DNA from: Budorcas taxicolor
Lineage: Eukaryota; Chordata; Mammalia; Artiodactyla; Bovidae
DNA length: 64,000 bases
Assembly: GCF_023091745.1 (NCBI RefSeq)
Contig: NC_068922.1
Span: 10,124,001-10,188,000, forward strand
Direction of reading: 5' to 3'
In this document: piece by piece, positions 44,130-56,261 of the stretch
How the letters are laid out: each line of letters opens with the position of its first letter
How positions within the stretch are numbered: position 1 is the first letter of the stretch
Notes under the pieces: generated by a model
The model's database searches: none
Seen by the model: only the letters and a program-made list of their open reading frames with translations
Told to the model about the DNA's origin: nothing
Translations under genes and position numbers: made by a program

Positions 44130-44470
44130 TTTTTCAGCCCCAGGAGTATTCATAATAGCTCCAAACTAAAAACAAAGCAAATCTTCATCAACAGGAGAAC
44201 AGATAAATGACAGTATAGTCATACAATGGAAATCTACAAAGCAATAATAAATAATCAATGACACGGATGAATCACACATGTTGCTGAATAAAGAAAATGA
44301 GACACAAAGAAATATGTACATGAATACAATTCCATTCACACCAAGTCCAAGAACAAGAAAAACAAACTGTAATGATGATAGCTGTCGAAATAGTGGTTAC
44401 AGCTGTCAAAATAGTGGTTACATCTGTATGGATATGGAGGGTTACTCTCAATTATGAACAGGTAGAAGGG
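44130..44470 (+). mobile_element. Old L1 3' part
   Basis: Sense L1 wording: ttcataatagctccaaacta, catcaacaggagaacagata, gtcatacaatggaaatctac. A 21-bp unit is tandemly doubled at 44380-44421 with one change. Confidence 0.7.
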
Positions 44471-44514
44471 AGCTCTATGAGATGCTAAGAATACACCATA
44501 ACAAGATTTGGCAA

Positions 44515-44837
44515 ATAAGGCCATGAGTCAAATCTGACCCACTGCCCGCTTTGGTTAATAACCTTTTTTTCTTTGGACACAGCCACACCCACTTATTTGC
44601 ACATGGACATGGTGGCCTTTGCCCTGCAAGGTAGAGTTGAGTTTTGCAAACAAAGACTACATGGCCTGCTGGGACTTCCCTGGTGGTCCACTGGTTAAGA
44701 CTCTGCCTTTCCACTGCAAGGGGCATGGGTTTGACCCCTAGTCTAGGAACTAAGATCCCACATGCTGTGCAGTTTGGCCAAAAAAAAAAAAAAATTATTA
44801 CTGCCTGACCCTATACAGAAAAGGTCTGCTGACTTCA
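44515..44837 (+). repeat. hAT-type DNA transposon remnant split by a SINE
   Basis: Left part: caaatctgacccactgcccg, ggacacagccacacccactt, aaggtagagttgagttttgc. Right part: ctgcctgaccctatacagaa, aaggtctgctgacttcag. This matches a common Charlie-like non-autonomous element; I do not commit to a family name. Confidence 0.65.
44673..44794 (+). mobile_element. CHR-2-like SINE
   Basis: Clean head (gacttccctggtggtccact), tttgacccctagtctaggaa, aactaagatcccacatgctg, and a pure A tail at 44780-44794. Inserted in the hAT remnant. Confidence 0.93.
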
Positions 44838-45174
44838 GTTATGGACCATGATCTGAGTAGTGGTTACATGCAAGTTTATATATAAAAAATTTCATCAAGT
44901 TACATATTATCAATGACTATTCTAAACCCTAAAGAAGGAAAGGAAAGGCAGAAAGTAAGAAGGGAAACTGAAAATAAAGAAATATGTCCTAGAGCAAGTC
45001 ACTTGTAAAGGTAACGCCATGCATCACACTGGTAGATGGGAAGAGATACAACCACGCTGTGAACAAGAGCTGTGTCTTGAGCTGCCAGGACAGGGGAGTC
45101 ATGTTATTTTCCAAATGGATTCATCCAAGCAGGGTGTCACAATCTCTTTTGGGGTCACAGACACTCATGTGGTG
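44838..45174. other. Unassigned sequence
   Basis: No gene or repeat recognised. Confidence 0.4.
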
Positions 45175-45390
45175 CAACCTGAACTTGAATCTTTGCCCTC
45201 CTACCTTCTTCAAGGTGCAATTTTAAACAAGTGACTTACTATCTCCAGCCCTCAGTTTCTTCACCTATAAAATGAACATAATAATCCTGAGCTCAGTGAG
45301 TCATTATGAGAATTAAAGGGCATCAACATATATGAAGTGCTTAGAACAGTAGCTGGAAAAACAAATGTCAGTAACTCCTGATTGGAGAAT
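45175..45390 (+). repeat. MIR SINE
   Basis: Sense MIR: aacaagtgacttactatctc, cctcagtttcttcacctata, aaatgaacataataatcctg, gtgcttagaacagtagctgg. Well ordered over about 200 bp. Confidence 0.8.
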
Positions 45391-46687
45391 ATCATAGAAA
45401 CTACAAATGCTCCCACCAGAAAAATGAACTCATTCACATTCACAGATTTCGATACAGGATAATAAGAGAGTCAAGACTGTCCTGTAAGCTCACAGTGGCC
45501 CTAGTTGTGGCTGTTAAGGCATCACAAAGGCATGGCAGGCCTGGGCAGGTGCCAAAGCCCCAAGAATGCTCAGGGCTGGCAAACGGCAGCCCTGCTCTCA
45601 TCACAGACGGCAATTGACAGCCCTGGGGGGCCTCTGCCAGCCTGGCGGCAAACTGACATCTAATTGTACCAGCTTCCACACTAACCTGCCAGGTGATAGG
45701 ATCCAGGGGAACTGCAGGGAAAGCAGTGAATCGCGCCTGCCGCAGGACCAAGCCGGTCCTCCACCTGGAGCCACACCTGCCTGTGCAGAGATGCAGACAG
45801 CAGAGCCTGCGGCAGCAAGGCAGAAATGAGAGCAGTTGGGATGATGGCTCATCACATTCATTCATCTCCACCACCTTCAGCAACGTGTGTCATTGGCTGG
45901 AGCACAGCTGGCCTCCCCAGAGGAGCCTTGTTTGTATGAACAGGGGTGGTAATGTGCCAGACAGCTGGAGAAGCCCCACTCCACCAGGCCGGGGTGGTGG
46001 TGCACTTCTTGGGGTGGGAGCACAGGCTTTCTCCACATCCAGCATTGTGTGGGGGGTTGTGAGCAGGTGTCCACTGGTGGGATGTTTTCTGGCACTGTGG
46101 GGCATCACTGATGGGGGGCCTCTCTGACACCCAGCTGAGGGTCCTGCATCTCATGCTGTGAAAGGGCTGAGAGGAGGGCAAACTGCTGCCCAACTGCAGG
46201 GAGCAGGTAGAGGAAGCTTTGTAATGTGTCTGTGAAGGACACAGTCTTTCATCTTCTGTTTCTCCAGCAAGACAACAACCTAGACTCTTGACCACTTTCT
46301 CACCCTGTCTTCATATGTCAGCCATAAGAATCGGACCTCCCTGCTATCTCAGAACGTTTTTTTCAAAGTAGGGATTATTTCACTTGGTCTCTCTGGCTTT
46401 TATGAAAACCAAGTCATTGACTGCCAATGGACCTGATTTTGACTTCACTCTAGTTGTTGGCAGAATTCATTTTGGTACCCCTAGCAGCCACACAACAAGG
46501 TCACCCTCAGCTCCTTGAGGCCACCTGCAGTTCCTTGCCACTGGCCCTCTCTGTAGGCTGGGTCTGACCCCATGGAAACTCGCTTCTTCAAAACCAGCAA
46601 AAGAGAAAAGAACAGGTCTAGAATCAAGACAGAGTCATACATAGTGTAATACCATAGGAGGGACATCCCACCACTTTGTCAGATTCT
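45391..46687. other. Unassigned GC-rich block
   Basis: 45480-46300 is GC-rich with overlapping frames of 140-147 codons on both strands (45440-45883 minus, 45693-46127 plus, 45858-46295 minus). None shows a domain or a start context preferred over the others. This mutual overlap is what GC-rich noncoding DNA gives. No repeat recognised. Confidence 0.35.
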
Positions 46688-46696
46688 ACTGGTTAG

Positions 46697-48218
46697 ACTA
46701 TGACATTCTGGAATGTGAAGTCAGGTAGGCCTTAGGAAGCATCACTACAAACAAAGCTAGTGGAGGTGATGGAATTCCAGTTGAGCTCTTTCAAATCCTG
46801 AAGGATGATGCTGTGAAAGTGCTGCTCTCAATATGCCAGCAAATTTGGAAAACTCAGCAGTGGCCACAGGACTGGAAAAGGTCAGTTTTCATTCCAATCC
46901 CAAAGAAAGGCAATGCCAAAGAATGCTCAAACTACCGAACAATTGCACTCATCTCACATGCTAGTAAAGTAATGCTCAAAATTCTCCAAGCCATGCTTCA
47001 GCAATACGTGAACCGTGAACTCCCTGATGTTCAAGCTGGTTTTAGAAAAGGCAGAGGAACCAGAGATCAAATTGCCAACATCTGCTGGATCATCAAAAAA
47101 GCAAGTGAGTTCCAAAAAAACATCTATTTCTCCTTATTGACTATGCCAAAGCTTTTGACTGTATGAATCACAATAAACTGTGGAAAATTCTGAAAGAGAT
47201 GGGAATACCAGACCACCTGACTGGCCTCTTGAGAAACCTGTATGCAGGTCAGGAAGCAACAGTTAGAACTGGACATGGAACAACAGACTGGTTCCATATA
47301 GGAAAAGGAGTACGTCAAGGCTGTATATTGTCACCCTGCTTATTTAACTTCTATGCAGAGTACATCATGAGAAACGCTGGACTGGAAGAAACACAAGCTG
47401 GAATCAAGATTGCCGGGAGAAATATCAATAACCTCAGATATGCAGATGACACCACCCTTATGGCAGAAAGTGAAGAGGAACTCAAAAGCCTCTTGATGAA
47501 AGTGAAAGAGGAGAGTGAAAAAGTTGGCTTCAAGCTCAACATTCAGAAAATGAAGATCATGGCATCTGGTTCCATCACTTCATGGGAAATAGATGGGAAA
47601 ACAGTGGAAACAGTGTCAGACTTTATTTTTCTGGGCTCCAAAATCACTGCAGATGGTGACTGCAGCCATGAAATTAAAAGACACTTACTCCTTGGAAGGA
47701 AAGTTATGACCAACCTAGATAGCATATTGAAAAGCAGAGCCATTACTTTGCCAACAAAGGTCCGTCTAGTCAAGGCTATGGTTTTTCCAGTGGCCATGTA
47801 TGGATGTGAGAGTTGGACTGTGAAGAAAGCTGAGCACCGAAGAATTGATGCTTTTGAACTGTGGTGTTGGAGAAGACTCTTGAGAGTCCCTTGGACTGCA
47901 AGGAGATCCAACCAGTCTATTTTAAAGGAGATTAGTCCCGGATGTTCTTTGGAAGGAATGATGCTAAAGCTGAAACTCCAATACTTTGGCCACCTCATGG
48001 GAAGAGTTGACTCATTGGAAAAGACTCTGATGCTGGGAGGGATGGGGGCAGGAGGAGAAGCGGACGACAGAAGATGAGATGGCTGGATGGCATCACCGAC
48101 TCGATGGAGGTGAGTTTGAGTGAACTCCGGGAGTTGGTGATGGACAGGGTGGCCTGGCGTGCTACAGTTCATGGGGTCGCAAAGAGTTGGACACGACTGA
48201 GTGACTGAACTGAACTGA
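46697..48218 (+). mobile_element. BovB LINE, 5'-truncated, plus strand
   Basis: Starts before the RT fingers (reading ILECEV) and is complete to the pentamer tail (actgaactgaactgaac). actggttag (46688-46696) and actggttgg (48219-48227) are a likely 9-bp duplication. Confidence 0.93.
46813..48077 (+). pseudogene. BovB reverse-transcriptase ORF remnant
   Basis: Two frames cover the RT: 46813-47166 (fingers, QAGFRKGRGT) and 47163-48077 (304 codons with RQGCILSP, intact YADD and C-terminal region). A one-base loss near 47131 separates them, just at motif A. A second loss near 48044 shortens the C-terminus. The endonuclease is absent. This is the best preserved BovB RT palm and thumb in the window, but it is not functional. 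Confidence 0.88.
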
Positions 48219-48227
48219 ACTGGTTGG

Positions 48228-48529
48228 AAGCCACAGTTCCCACCCACCTTCAAAGGGAGATGACTATACAAAGGTGTGAATCCTAAGAGGCAGGAATCAT
48301 GATGGCATCTGAAAGTCTGTTCATCCCAGAGAACAAAAATAGACGTTCCAACCTGGGGAACTAGGGACATCAAGAGGAAGTGATCAGATGTTAAGCATCT
48401 GGATAGGAAACTATCAACACGTATTAGTATTAACTGATCTTCACCTTAAAGACGAGCCTAGGGAAATATAAGTATATGCAGGGCTCTTAGAGTTTGTGTT
48501 GCAATCTTATACGTCACAACGTTCCTGCA
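48228..48529. other. Unassigned sequence
   Basis: No gene or repeat recognised. Confidence 0.4.
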
Positions 48530-48655
48530 CATCCTGCAATGGAGTTTCACTGGACAGGAGAAGAAGCTGAGACTCCGAGGAGTTAATTAACTTTCCTAAG
48601 GTCACCAGCTGATAGATGACTAGGCCAGAATTGTTCTGCAGGACTTCTAATCCCA
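48530..48655 (-). repeat. MIR fragment
   Basis: gaagctgagactccgaggag, aactttcctaaggtcaccag and ctaggccagaattgttctgc follow the reversed MIR order. Confidence 0.6.
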
Positions 48656-49014
48656 AAGTTGGAAAGGTGGAGGAATTGATGGTGACATTAGCAGGAAAGA
48701 TGGAATAAACACCTTCAAAAATCTCCTCTTTCATAAAGCAATAAGAATACTGGCAAAAAATAAACTAAGAACTCTGAAAATTAAATTCTTACAAAAATGT
48801 GGAGAGGGTTTATTCAAGAAAAATGTCTAAATCTTGGTAAGAACAGAGAGTTTTGTGGTATTTTAACTTGTTTGCTACCCATCTCCTCTCCCCAGCTCCA
48901 TGGTAGCCTTGAAAACTAACAGCCACAAACTTCAAGGAAAGCCAGCAGCCTAGAAGTCACTGCTAGGCAGCACTCCCCAGGCTGATGAACAAAATATATG
49001 TGGTCACTGTCAGA
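48656..49014. other. Unassigned sequence
   Basis: No gene or repeat recognised. Confidence 0.4.
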
Positions 49015-50505
49015 ATCTGAACGTACCTTTTCGGGAAAAAAAATACAAAAATGATCCTAAAATTCTTATGGAAATGCAACCCTCAGAATAACTAAAGCAA
49101 TTTTTAAAAAGAACAAAGTTGAAGAACTCATACTTCCCAATTTCAAAACTTACTGCAAAGCTACAGGCTTCAAGACTGCATGGTTCTAGCCTAAGGACAG
49201 ACATACAGATCAATAGAATAGAAGTGAGATCCCAATGATAATTCCTTATATTTATGATCAACTGATTTTCAACAGGGATGCCAAGATGATTCATTGGGGA
49301 AAGACTGGTTTTTCAACAAATTGAGACAAGTGAATATCCACATGCAAAAGAATGAAGTTGGATCTCTACAACATATAAAAGTATTAATGCAGAATGCATC
49401 AAAGACCCTAGTGTAAGAGCTAAATCTCTTAAGAAACCTTGAACATAGATCTTGTGACTTGGATTAGGCAATGGTTTCTTAGATATGACAAAGAAAAAGC
49501 ACAAACAACAAAAGAAAAAAGATAAATTGAACTGCATCAAAATTTTTAAAACCTGTGCTAGGATACTATCAAGAAAGTAAAAGGACAACCTACAGAAATG
49601 GAAGGAAATAATTGTAAATCATATGTCTGAGAAGGGACTTGTATTCATAATATATAAAGAACTCAGAACATCATTACACAAAAGCAAAGAACACTTTTTT
49701 TTTTTACAGGCAAAGGATTTGAATGGGCATTTATACAAGTGGCCATGAAATGATGCTCAATATCACTAATCATTTGGGAAATGCAAACAAAAACCATAAT
49801 GAGATACCACTTTGTACCCCCTAGGAGAGCTCTAAAAAAACCAGATAATAACAAGAGTCAGAAAGAACATGGAGAAATTTGGAACCCTCACATACTGCTA
49901 TGGAACACTGTCTGGCAGTTCTTCAAATGGTTAAAGATAGAGTTACCATATAACCCCAAAATTCCACTCTTAGATATATACCCAAGAGAAATGAAAACAA
50001 ATGTCCATACAAAAACATGTACACAAATGTCTGTAGGAGTATCATTCATAATAGCCAAAATGTAGAAACAATCCAAATGACCATCAGTTAACGAATGTGT
50101 AAACAAAACTTAGGATCTTCAAACAATGGAATATCGTGAATGAAGTACTGATACATGCAACAATATCAATGAACTTTGAAAACCTTATGGTAAATAAAAA
50201 GCCAGACCCAAAAAGCTACATACTGCATCACTCCATAATATAAAACACCCAACATAGGCAAATTCATAGACATAAAATGAATTAATTTGTTGCTATGGGA
50301 GGAAAATGGAAAGTGACTGCTAATGGGTACAGGGTTTCCTTTTGGGATGACGGAAATATTGTGGAATTAGGTAGTGGTAAAGCTTGTACAACTTTGGTAT
50401 TGGGCTGAAAGCTACTGTATTGGGCACTTTTTAAAGACTGAACTTTATGGTATGTAAATTATATCTCAATTTTTTTAAAGACTGATAAACTAATAAAAGG
50501 TAAAG
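49015..50505 (+). mobile_element. Old L1, ORF2 end and 3' UTR
   Basis: Sense L1 from the ORF2 C-terminal region (gatcaatagaatagaagtga, ctgattttcaacagggatgc) through catttgggaaatgcaaacaa to the 3' UTR ending around atttttttaaagactg. Many stops. Confidence 0.8.
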
Positions 50506-50647
50506 AAATTGAAGTGTGAGAAATACAATCATACAAATCCATGTGCTTACTATTAACCTTAGGAACTTTCCTGAGATTGCTGATTAAATATTTGCCTGGA
50601 TAAACTATAAATAAGTATACAATACCCTAACCACAAATGCTTAAGTA

Positions 50648-50782
50648 ATAAGTGTTAGTTGTGTGGCCACGTCCAGCTCTTTGCCACCTCATGGACTATA
50701 GCCCACCAGGGCTGTGTCCATGGGATTCTACAGGCAAGAATACTGGAGTGGGTTGCCATTTCCTTCTCCAATGGATGGACCT
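50648..50782 (-). mobile_element. Bov-A monomer SINE, diverged
   Basis: gtgtggccacgtccagctct, ggactatagcccaccagggc and gggttgccatttccttctcc in minus-strand order. Confidence 0.85.
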
Positions 50783-51355
50783 GGAGATTATCATACCAAC
50801 TGAAATAAGTGGCAACTTCTTAAAAAATTAAACAATGTACATTTACCATATGATTCAGTAATTTCATTCTTAAATGTTGACTGAAGAGCAATGAAGGGAT
50901 GTATCCACAAAAGACTTGTATAAGAATGTTCATAAAAGCCTTAGAAAAGCAACTCCAACCTGGAAATAATCCACAAGTCCATCAACATAAAGACATAGTT
51001 ATATAGTCAGGCAATGGACTGGCACTCAGCAATGAAAAGTGAAATGGAATCTTTCATAACAATGAAATTGAATTTCACCAACATTACATTCAGTGAAGGA
51101 AGCCAGACCTAAGATAGGATACACTGTAGGAGAATAAGCTAAATTAATTTACTGTGCTAGAAATCAGAAAGTGCTGGTCTCCAGGGGAGAATTGACTGTA
51201 AAGAAGCATAAGGTAACTTCTGAGAGTGACAGAAAGCTTCTTTATCTTGCTTTGGCTGGAGGTAATATGATTGGATAGAATAATCCAGACTCATCAACTG
51301 AACACTTATGATATAATGCATTTTATTATATGTAATTTATATCTCAAAAATGTTA
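50783..51355 (+). mobile_element. Old L1 3' part
   Basis: Sense L1: aatggatggacctggagatt, aggcaatggactggcactca, ataatgcattttattatatg, then atttatatctcaaaaatgtt. It may be a separate copy from 49015-50505. Confidence 0.7.
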
Positions 51356-51777
51356 CATGAATTATATATAGTACATAAAACTATATAAACTGTAGATACG
51401 TAGTTATTTACAGTTATAATTTTTCTTAGTGTCAGACATTCTGATGTGCAACATTTAGGAAACACTGATTTCATCTAAGAACTCATACTTTCCTTAAGTT
51501 ACAGTAATAGCCTGTATAGCAATTTCTATTCACCAACATTTTTTGGTCCTTTCAAGGCTATAGAATCAGGCTTGATCACCTAAGGATCACCTGCTTTGAA
51601 GAATTCAGCTGTACATTAATTTATTTTATAATTACAAAGCCACAATTCCTCTAAGCCCTTCGTTTCAATCATATGTCTCCTCAGGCCAGAGCTGGCTAAA
51701 TTCTGTGCCTATACTATTTCTCTAAAATACCTAGCACAGACAGAGAATATAGTTCAAGACATGATTGATACTTGCAG
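51356..51777. other. Unassigned sequence
   Basis: AT-rich, no repeat recognised. It ends in an AG (51776-51777) that would be the acceptor of the candidate exon; the preceding tract is poor in pyrimidines. Confidence 0.35.
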
Positions 51778-52047
51778 GTGCAGACCATCACAGTCTCTGT
51801 TTTGACTTTTGGAGGTGCAGTTAGAGTGGAACGTGTGGTTTATGCTTACAAGCTTGGCAGAAGAGATCAAAGCATCTCAGCTAAAGCTGCCACCAGTCCC
51901 GTTTATTTTATGGAGAAGTTGGCGATACTGTATACAGAAAACTCCACCTACTTGCAGAAAGTCCTGAAAGAGATGCCTTTGTCAGCAGAGGCTCACATAC
52001 AACCTCCCAGCCTTCAGAGTTACCCTTGGGAGCAGGAGAAAGACTGA
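51778..52047 (+). CDS. Candidate terminal coding exon or retropseudogene, unrecognised
   Basis: From 51778 the frame GTG CAG ACC stays open for 89 codons to a TGA at 52045-52047. The peptide ends SYPWEQEKD and I do not recognise it. It has no transmembrane segment or known motif. Fifteen bases after the stop is gaaataaa, a possible polyadenylation signal. Two L1 insertions follow, and after them the flank at 61377-61590 carries more aataaa signals (61519, 61574), as a long 3' UTR might. Against it: a 270-base open frame is not rare by chance, the acceptor is weak, and no upstream exon was found. Treat as a lead only. Confidence 0.2.
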   Translation: MQTITVSVLTFGGAVRVERVVYAYKLGRRDQSISAKAATSPVYFMEKLAILYTENSTYLQKVLKEMPLSAEAHIQPPSLQSYPWEQEKD

Positions 52048-52075
52048 ATAAGCACTAGAAATAAAACACATCCCA

Positions 52076-53595
52076 ATCTACACATCTATGGACACCTTAC
52101 CTTTGACAAAGGAGGCAAGAATATACAATGGAGAAAAGGCAATCTCTTTAACAAGAGAAAACTGGGAAAACTGGTCAACCACTTGTGAAAGAATGAAACC
52201 AGAACACTTTCTAACACCGCACACAAAAACAAACTCAAAATGGATTAAAGATCTAAACATAAGACCAGAACTATAAAACTCCTAGAGGAGAACACAGGCA
52301 AAACACTCTCCGACATAAATCACAGCAGGATCCTCTAAGACTTACCTCCCTGAGTAATGGAAATAGAAGCAAAAATAAACAAATGGGACCTAACTAAACT
52401 TAAAAGCTTTTGCACAACGAAGGAAACTATAAGCAAAGTGAAAAGACAGCCTTCAGAATGGGAGAAAATAATAGCAAATGAAGCAACTGACAAAGAATTG
52501 ATCTAAAAAATATACAAGCAACTCCTGCAGCTCAATACCAGAAAAATATACAACCCAATCAAAAAATGGGCCAAAGATCTAAACAGACATTTCTCCAAAG
52601 AAGACACACAGATGGCTAACAAACACATGAAAAGATGCTCAACATCACTCATTCTCAGAGAAATGCAAATCAAAACCATGATGAGGTACCATCTCATGCC
52701 GGTCAGAATGGCTGCTAACCAAAAGTCTACAAGCAATAAATGCTGGAGATGGAGTGGAGAAAAGGGAACCCTTTTACACTGTTGGTCGGAATGCAAACTA
52801 GTACAGCCACTACGGAGAACAGTGTGGAGATTCCTTAAAAAACTGGAAATAGAACTGCCTTATGACCCAACAATCCCACTGCTGGGCATACACACCGAGG
52901 AAACCAGAATTGAAAGAGACACGTGTACCCCAGTGTTCATCGCAGCACTGTTTATAATAACCAGGACATGGAAGCAACCTAGATACCCATCAGCAGATGT
53001 ATGGATAAGAAAGCTGTGGTACATATACACAATGGAGTATTACTCAGCCATTAAAAAGAATACATTTGAATCAGTTTTAATGAGGTGGATGAAACTGGAG
53101 CCTATTATACAGAGTGAAGTAAGCCAGAAAGAAAAACACCAGTACAGTATACTAATGCATATATGTGGAATTTAGAAAGATGGTCATGATAACCCTGTAT
53201 GCGAGACAGAAAAGGAGATACAGATGTATAGAACAGTCTTTTGGACTCTGTGGGAGAGGGCAAGGGTGGGATGATCTGAGAGAATAGCATTGAAACATAT
53301 GTTTCATAAAATAATATAATATATGCTAACATAATATATGTTACATAAAATAATGTATATTATCATATGTGAAACAGATCACCAGTCCAGGTTCGATGCA
53401 TGAGACAGGGTGCTCAGGGCTGGTGCACTGGGATGACCCAGAGGGATGGGATGGGGAGGGAGGTGGGAGGGGGGGTTCAGGATGGGGAACACATGTACAC
53501 CCGTGGCAGATTCATATCAATGTATGGCAAAAACCATTACAATATTGTAAAGTAATTAGCCTCCAACTAAAATAAATAAATAAAAATAAATAAAT
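52076..53595 (+). mobile_element. Young bovid L1, 5'-truncated
   Basis: Starts in the ORF2 C-terminal region (ctatggacaccttacctttg) and runs to the 3' end (ggcaaaaaccattacaatat, then a TAAA-rich tail). The 12-bp duplication aaacacatccca lies at 52064-52075 and 53596-53607. Just 46 bp of flank separate its second duplication from the full-length L1. Confidence 0.95.
52612..53175 (+). pseudogene. L1 ORF2 C-terminal remnant
   Basis: 187-codon frame covering the end of ORF2. The cysteine motif is changed: CWRWSGEKG in place of CWRGCGEKG, so the second cysteine is lost. It keeps the family's normal end, reading YSILMHICGI-stop. Confidence 0.85.
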
Positions 53596-53653
53596 AAACA
53601 CATCCCAGAGAGCACGGGGACTCTGCACCAAGAGACATTAAAACCAACTCCAG

Positions 53654-56261
53654 AGGGAACTGTAAAGATGGCAGAGGAATAGGATGGGAAGACCACTTTC
53701 TCCCTCACAGATTCCTCAAAAGAACATTTCAACGCTGAGCAAATTCCACAAAACAACTTCTGTAGGCTGGCAGAGGACATCAGGCAACCAGAAAAGCAGA
53801 CCATTGTCTTCAAAAACAGGTAGGAAAAAATATAAAAGACAAAAAAGGAGACAAAGGAGGTGGGGAGGGAGCTCCGCCCCGGGAAGGGAAGCCCATCCCG
53901 GGAAGGGAATTTTAAGAAGAGAGATTTCCAAACACCAGGAAACACTCTCCCTGCCGAGTCTGTGGCGAGCCTTGGAAACACAGAGGGCAACATAACAGGA
54001 AGGGAAAAATAAAGAAATAATTAAAACCAACAGATTACAAGCGCAACAGTAACTCCCCCAGCGGAAAAGCAGCACAGACGCCTGCATCCGCCACTGGGAA
54101 GTGGGGGCAGGGCAGGGACGCGCGGGAGGCGCGGGCTGCAGTGCTTTGTAAGAATCGGGCAGGAACGCCCCACGCGCAACCAGAACGATCTAACTTGCGC
54201 TAGCAAACCAGACTGTGGGATAGCTACCACGCGAAAAGCTCGAACATAAGACACCTCCAGGACCGAGCACAGAACAAAGGACGGAACGGAAAAAGCCGGC
54301 TGCAGACCATCCCCCGCCGGGGACAGGCAGCCAGAGCCGTAAGGGCTGGAAAGGGGCAATTGCAGACCCGGAGAGACTTTACTTACCTAACTGCAAGCAG
54401 GCTTCTTTGCTAAGACTTCTGGGGGTGCTGGACACTCACAACCTGCCTCACGGGGGGGGCGCCAGCGGTCCACCCAGAAAGCTGAGCAGCAGCGGCAGAA
54501 AAGGTGACAAGTCGCGGTGATCACGCTCGCCAAACTCCTGAGCTACTCGGACCCGGGAAGGGCACAAAGCGCAGCCCCAGCCAAATCTGTGCCTCTGAGG
54601 GCTGCCTGACCGCCGAACCTGAGCGGCTTGGACCGGGGAAGTGCACGCAGCCTAGGGCCGGCCCCAGACGGTTCCCGGCTGAGCATCGTAGAGCCGGAGC
54701 GGTTTGTGTGCCACGAGAAGGGACAAGTCAAGCAGGGCTGAGACACTGTGTGCACACAACAGTGCTATTTGTTTGCAGCATCCCCCCTCCCCACAGCGCG
54801 ACTGAACTAGTGAGCCTAAAAAACCAGCAAACAGAAGAAGTTAAGCAGAGGGAACCACCTTGGAAGTGATCCCACACAGCCCACAACATCAGAGAAGGGC
54901 CAGATATATTTTTACTATTTTTAAAATCATTTCTTTTTCTTTTCTTTTCTTTTTTTTTCTATTTTTTTCTAACTTTTTTTTAATTGTTAAGTCTTCTATT
55001 TCTCCTCTAATTTTTATTTCTATAACCTACTATTACTATTTTTTTAAAAAAAAGACTTTGTTTTTTTTTTAAGGCAAACACCATATATAGTCTTTGGATG
55101 GTTGTTGGTGTTTTTTTCTTTTAATAATTCTTCTGTTTTTTTTTTTCTTTCTTCCTTTTTCCTTCTGCTTCTTTTCCTTAATATTGTATTTTTGAAAATC
55201 CAACCTCTACTCTAGATTTTTAATCTTTGCTCTTAGGTTTTTGTTGTCAATTTTGTACATTTAAAAACCCAAACTTCACAACCCAAGTTTACCTGAGAGC
55301 GAGATTACTGCCTTGACCACTCTCTCTTCCTTTGGACTCTCCTTTTTCTCCACCAGGTGGCCTCTGTCTCTTTTCTCCCCCATCTCTTCTCTATCCAACT
55401 CTGTGAATCTGTGTGTGTTCCAGAAGGTGGAGAAAACCTAAGGAACTGGTTACTGGCAGGATCTGTCTCTCTCCTTCTCATTCCTCTCTCTTATCCTCCT
55501 GGCCACCTCTGTCTACTTCCTCCCTCTCCTCTTCCCCGTATAACTCCGTAAATACCTCTGAGTGGTCCAGACTATGGAGCACACATAAGGAAGTGACTAC
55601 TGGCTAGCTTGCTCTCTCCTCTTTTGATCTCACCGCATCTCATTCCAGTCACCTCTAACTACCCCCTCCATCTTCTCTTCTCCTTGTAACTCAGTGAACC
55701 TCCCTGAGTGTCCCTCAATGTGGAGAAACTATTCATCTTTAACCTAGATGTTTTACCATCGGTGCTGTATAGATGGAGAAGTCTTGAGGCTACTGTAAAA
55801 ATAAAACTGAAAACCAGAAGCAGGAGGCTTAAATCCAAAGCCTGAAAACATTAGAGAACTCTTGAATTCAGAGAACATTAAGCAATAGGAGCTCATCAAA
55901 TACCTTCATACCTACACCGAAACCAAGCTCCACCCAAGGGCCAACAAGTCCCAAAACAAGACATACCACTCAAATTCTCCAGCAACAGAGGAACACACCC
56001 CTGAGCTTCAATATACAGGCAGCTCAAAATTATTCCAAAACCCTTGATGTCTCATAACCCATTACTGGTCACTCCACTGCACTCCAGAGAGAAGAAACCC
56101 AGCTCCACCCACCAGAACTCCAACACAAGCCTCCCTAACCAGGAAACCTTGACAAGCCACTGATAGAACCCCACCCACAGTGAGGAAGCTCCATAATAAA
56201 GAGAACTCCACAAATTACCAGAATATAAAAAGGCCACCCCAAACGCAGCAATATAACCAAG
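53654..56261 (+). promoter_or_regulatory. L1 5' UTR with internal promoter
   Basis: The first ~1.2 kb is GC- and CpG-rich (for example 54100-54200 and 54450-54700), consistent with an L1 internal promoter. It is followed by a T-rich zone (54940-55250) and a pyrimidine-rich zone (55300-55750). Frames inside it (such as 54504-54869) look incidental. About 2.6 kb is long for a mammalian L1 5' UTR but plausible for ruminant L1. Confidence 0.75.
53665..53672 (+). promoter_or_regulatory. YY1-type site near the L1 start
   Basis: AAGATGGC about 12 bases into the element. In human L1 a YY1 site at the same place sets accurate transcription start; equivalence here is inferred. Confidence 0.55.

Noticed and set aside
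45693..46295. Overlapping 144- and 145-codon ORFs on both strands
   Set aside because: Mutually overlapping frames in GC-rich DNA with no motif; expected by chance.
47543..48373. 276-codon minus-strand ORF
   Set aside because: Antisense frame of the BovB at 46697-48218 extended into flank; no independent support.
54504..54869. 121-codon ORF with other open frames at 53684-54359
   Set aside because: They lie in the GC-rich L1 5' UTR and have no ORF0-like or domain evidence that I can support.
54940..55080. T-rich tracts as RNA polymerase III terminators or retroviral polypyrimidine signals
   Set aside because: They belong to the L1 5' UTR; no Pol III gene or LTR is adjacent.
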